Below are positions 62,401 through 64,000 of a stretch of DNA of 64,000 bases, piece by piece. Where the stretch lies: positions 3,782,001 through 3,846,000 of the forward strand of contig NZ_CP124747.1 in NCBI RefSeq assembly GCF_041860085.1, written 5' to 3'. A program made the position numbers and the translations under genes. This DNA comes from Schlesneria sp. DSM 10557. Its GTDB lineage: Bacteria > Planctomycetota > Planctomycetia > Planctomycetales > Planctomycetaceae. Below the pieces are notes generated by a model, which was given only the letters and a program-made list of their open reading frames with translations, searched no databases and was not told the DNA's origin. Every line of letters begins with the position of its first letter. Position 1 is the stretch's first letter.

Positions 62401-64000
62401 CCTGCGGAGGAAGCGAAGTCTGCTCGACGATGCGCGGCCCGGTACATTCAAACCGGAGCGTTGTCCCAGCACTCTCGGACACAGCCACTTTCAGGGTACG
62501 GACTCCTCCCCCCTGAACCTCGACGAGACTCTGGATAAAGGCATGAAAAGTTTGCGGATCAATCCTTCCGAACGTCACAGTCTGCGTCGCAACTCTCGAT
62601 GGACGGCGAGTGATCTTTAACTTTCCGGAAAAGCGTGTGTCCTGCGACTGAAATCGAAGTCGTTCGTATTCCTCTCGCAGCGGAACGGGATCCAGGCCAT
62701 TGACCTCAGATGCCTCCAGTTCCAGATCCACATCACCGCGAACGACAAACGCCCCCTCAGAGAGACTGGACTGAGGAAGGTAGAGTTCAGGGAGGCTAAT
62801 GGTGACCGGTTGTGCTTCAACGGGCCAGATTTCGGGCTCGTGACGCAACGACAACCGAATCTGACTGCTGCTGCCTGCGGCGACAGGGGGATCCAGCAGG
62901 ATCCGTAGCTGGTTTGTCCCGACCTCATCGAGGGAATCCAACTGCCACTTCAGTGCCTGGTTCTCGCGAGTGACACTGAGGACCTGCCATTCCGCAGGGA
63001 CCTGGATATCCAGTTCAAACAGGGGTGCAAACTGCGTCTGAACGGTTAAAGCGGCCTGCAGTTCCAGACCTGTTGCATTGACATCCAGAACTGTCGCCAC
63101 CGCCGCCTGTACAGCTCGTTCCTTAGGTTGCGTCGACATCTGCAGCAGGAAATCAGGTTCCCAGATATCGAATCGAAGCGTCTCTGCGGATGTTGTCCCC
63201 GGCGTGTCGACAGAAGAACTTTCCGAAGCAGTCGTCCGCCTGATTCCCGCAGTTGCTTCCACGCGAACGCGCACTCCCGTCGGATGTTGTATACGGAGAT
63301 GTCCGACGTGGGAGCTGACGTTATCGATCCGCAGTGACGGAACCATCCACGAATCACCGGGGTCGGCAGCCATCACACCCTTGAAGGAAATCTTGCGGCT
63401 CCCTTCGAACGCCTGGCCGAATGTCAGTGTCAGATTGGTCCGCTGAGCGTCCTCAGGATCGTCGAGCAGCTCCCAGTCCTCCAGGCCAGTGGCGCTGACA
63501 TCCGAAATTTCGAGCCTGCGAGGAACAGAGAACAACAGTCTTTCGACCGGCTTTCCAAAAATCTGGAGCGAAGTCAGGGCGTGCCAGGTCACCTCACCCG
63601 GAGTCACATGCAGGCCGTAGCCCGTCGAAGCGAACATCAGTGAATCAGCCGCATTTTCGGTCGCTCGATCTGTGATCCTCAACTGCAATCCGGCCGTTCC
63701 GCCCACCGGAATCCGATACTCCGCAGCCAGATCCAGAGGTGCGGGACGCTCGAGCTGAATGTTACCAATGAAAAGTCTTTTTCCCGCAGGAAGCGTCAGC
63801 GTAAAGGCTCCAGCAGGAGCCTGAAGCAGAGGAAACGCGGCAATCTGGTCACTGCCAAGTGACGACAGTTCGGTTACCATTTGCAGTTTGACAGAGTGCT
63901 TTCCCCGTGTATCGGTGAACAGGGAAATCGAGCCGTCTGAGTTGCGACCAATCAGTGCAGGCACATCGTCCACGAGTGCCTGCTCGAGTGAAAGTCGCTG
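56423..64000 (-). CDS. Giant membrane-anchored beta-rich protein, N-terminus outside the window
   Basis: The frame is open from base 64000 to the stop at 56423, about 2,525 codons, and nothing marks a start inside the window (the first possible in-frame start is a GTG at 63973). Long stretches look like repeated beta-sandwich modules. Residue numbers below count from that GTG. Hydrophobic helices occur near residues 830-870, 1030-1120 and the last about 100. The segment GLALVFLTMGTSDAVRADD near 1110-1125 looks like an export signal with a cleavage site in the middle of the protein, as if two genes had fused. A Gln/Asn/Gly-rich region lies near 2160-2400. No enzyme motif was recognised. Function unknown; a cell-envelope role is likely from the helices and composition. 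Confidence 0.8.
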   Translation of the reverse strand, partial: QRLSLEQALVDDVPALIGRNSDGSISLFTDTRGKHSVKLQMVTELSSLGSDQIAAFPLLQAPAGAFTLTLPAGKRLFIGNIQLERPAPLDLAAEYRIPVGGTAGLQLRITDRATENAADSLMFASTGYGLHVTPGEVTWHALTSLQIFGKPVERLLFSVPRRLEISDVSATGLEDWELLDDPEDAQRTNLTLTFGQAFEGSRKISFKGVMAADPGDSWMVPSLRIDNVSSHVGHLRIQHPTGVRVRVEATAGIRRTTASESSSVDTPGTTSAETLRFDIWEPDFLLQMSTQPKERAVQAAVATVLDVNATGLELQAALTVQTQFAPLFELDIQVPAEWQVLSVTRENQALKWQLDSLDEVGTNQLRILLDPPVAAGSSSQIRLSLRHEPEIWPVEAQPVTISLPELYLPQSSLSEGAFVVRGDVDLELEASEVNGLDPVPLREEYERLRFQSQDTRFSGKLKITRRPSRVATQTVTFGRIDPQTFHAFIQSLVEVQGGGVRTLKVAVSESAGTTLRFECTGPRIVEQTSLPPQDDERVWLLKFDQRLTGQAVLKCDIELPRGDARSFVLPQFQFIDAERQTNFYAIEAGGEQRLSVVATDSDNQPLAVVDPLVLPPVQYQPRERIVEVYQSPVPGAVLTLAEQRFEKIPVMTAICPLLDIATILGGTGELQHRAAFHLNVVGVQGLHVTLPIDTQLWAALLDGQPVEVRRSGDIYLIPLTAANSLAAKSLPASGATRQHVLQLFYRSAVGGDSRSGKLSQNPPLLTVESGQRTALSVEVLEQKWTLYYPQETRVIESKSPLEPSQPLDRTSLLANWASELKVPEPGRLGIRIFIVLLTIGIVALINSGMKKQGLLATLARVGLLVAFCAILFVVLAIPLSRARIRVGIPQLTSGEKSELASDKLVPEPVRHMDDSVVHPQDALLGIREEIEYVERQFNAPEFPPAPPQAAPEQAPVLSQAGPPEPEREGNLPAASKTPTASGTRGTARFALLSLAMDFVPPAGSHQKSFRYTGAETALSGIPLIVDYVDRRSLGSFRLFLVALLATSAWILRGTSLSLKLRLLAICLALPLAALPLAPMSWQGAIDGLVIGSIVSAVIWLLCGSLRWLRTRLLPRSVAGLALVFLTMGTSDAVRADDVSSPASPATLIVPFDAGTEPLASERVFLSYEQFRQLYRLANPDQVLKNAAPQPGAVVEALYAAKVVQNEEQSAESVARVTARYVVKSFVDGQYLVELPLGKTVAIEATLDGQATALITDGGVLKVAISKPGLHVVDLVFEVPAKISGNTGSFVLPLIPVPSGKLAFELPGENLSVRVNGSSTIFRLVNQDDRNVMELPIDKGGELAISWQPQQAQGTASAVVHVDSVEAMTISDAGVHLGHGFAIRVRQGGIADTTFDLPESLKLQAVNGPDVGGWEIQGDGDDRKLRVIFRRNVTDQTQVSIETFFSRKVDVAAVSISVPQVVPRDAANEIGQIAVFAGEQFTVRAEQVEALTQTDGGKFSTPIPVKRPESQPLLAYRFSKRPFQLVLRATRQEPQVHVTSQQGALVTLRKQHLTTRFLYQLTGAPLSSLSVALPENFVLLDVQATELRDYYVTKEDEEATLTIELNKPMLGRVELVTTGFVPRDDVAVASIVFPQPIEPTRLNTSVAVWLDEGFAGTLDSLEGWRSTDASAVSGELRAVRPGKTAQFAFTSSSTQPSPISLSTVQSVPKITANGLTMVTVTDVAVVYLLALQWQIDASRVDTLTLTTPDWLAGKLEFQGPNVRDTTFSDAGEKTTRWTVHLRTPQSGSIFITATATLPPVTGELSAPALVFEHSQRPVDRQRQYVLLINSSLSQLSSLNPSLTEPVQRDELPVVVNQEFINQATELVRVKELKTAPSWGLNRFAQQVIAPASVNVADLTTVLSRDGTYRAQAIYTMKNHTRQFLAIVLPERTELLSVFVAGQPARAVTTKLDSLRGESVQLIALPKTSAVDLSFPVKIVWRGSLGKELPKAARLTREELSIPAPRILSQNDDPEFGIPVARTRWTVYLPEDLEAKPLASALLHNLNVSDDSENFYGNAVLQEAGELLGYFDKIRESNSRVQTRDNLRQIGVAANNLKVLGRALSSYSDTEGDSSFSRNKADVLKRLSEIDRLATEEAKKTDAYFTAAANSGLQKGGNSFQAEGLAEGVAIANGQQNALILSNTISGHGDGSQLGDDRISFGLSVKGESVADSKSLEASQKSSAGHPVQGVEAGDLRSRLRMSNEANITELHSHVLKNRAQESNQQSQAGVSSNAITGPTNGSVLPQSATPAGQSDFSGSGASPQGGMMGGFRENRTLWNYDRATGTDGEPLPGGAGMMGGGLSPFDSDAGNGSEQHLFGRRAIGGGVPLKAAEDMPPWGLANQMPIDGRKQGGQDGVNQPGSASPVVRQGAGLSLDINLPVAGRKLVFSKSGGDAKLGLTVYSRQSLQWVAGVVWALVCLASLVAILRILGRTSILPRLAGLMSMAAAILGGIGFCLLPSPLNWFGFGLMLVGSLISLCHRRLSCP

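Noticed and set aside
1..64000. CRISPR arrays, tRNA or rRNA genes, restriction or toxin-antitoxin loci
   Set aside because: No regularly spaced repeats, cloverleaf-like segments, rRNA sequence or recognisable defence genes were seen in reading the window.

Overview
The window reads as chromosomal DNA of a planctomycete. The reasons are a DUF1559-type pilin-like protein with the H-X9-DG tail signature, a type IV pilus/type II secretion cluster with very large pseudopilins and two GspE/PilB ATPases, a protein of more than 2,500 residues built from beta-rich and membrane segments, and weak or absent Shine-Dalgarno sites at many starts. This assignment is an inference from gene content; no rRNA or tRNA gene is visible.

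Left part (1-12,610). A class I ribonucleotide reductase operon runs on the minus strand: nrdA, a 104-residue ORF of unknown role, then nrdB, which leaves the window at base 1. Upstream of nrdA lies a clear cobalamin riboswitch with a well-spaced sigma70-like promoter whose start site falls at the first base of the aptamer. B12 therefore probably switches off the B12-independent reductase. Next come a PPi-type phosphofructokinase, a glycine-rich RRM RNA-binding protein (each followed by a terminator), a VWA membrane protein, a GT-C membrane glycosyltransferase and a valine-pyruvate aminotransferase (avtA).

Middle (12,755-32,280). A plus-strand pilus/secretion block encodes a PilB/GspE ATPase, PilT, a second PilB/GspE ATPase, a PilC/GspF platform protein, five prepilin-like proteins in G, G-like, H, I, J order, and a 1,571-residue GspK-like protein. 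A separately promoted DUF1559 pilin-like gene with its own strong terminator follows. No secretin, GspL/M or prepilin peptidase is present, so these must be encoded elsewhere.

Right-centre (32,225-51,185), minus strand. A phage-derived morphogenesis cluster holds, in transcription order: prohead protease, HK97-type major capsid protein, a head protein, small proteins, head-tail connector, head closure, tail terminator, tail tube, a tail assembly chaperone pair joined by a textbook -1 frameshift site (A AAA AAC followed directly by TGA), a protein in the tape-measure slot, tail-tip and fibre-like proteins, a Cys-rich protein and two glycosyltransferase-like proteins. Terminase, portal, integrase, lysis and replication genes are absent. 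The protease gene is split by a complete 1,549-bp IS66-family element with 13-bp terminal repeats and a perfect 8-bp target duplication. The cluster is thus a truncated, IS-inactivated prophage or other phage-derived locus.

Right end (51,595-64,000). An M3-family oligoendopeptidase F gene on the plus strand is followed by a strong hairpin terminator. A minus-strand DsbD-like thiol:disulfide interchange protein comes next, then a giant membrane-anchored protein whose N-terminus lies beyond the window.
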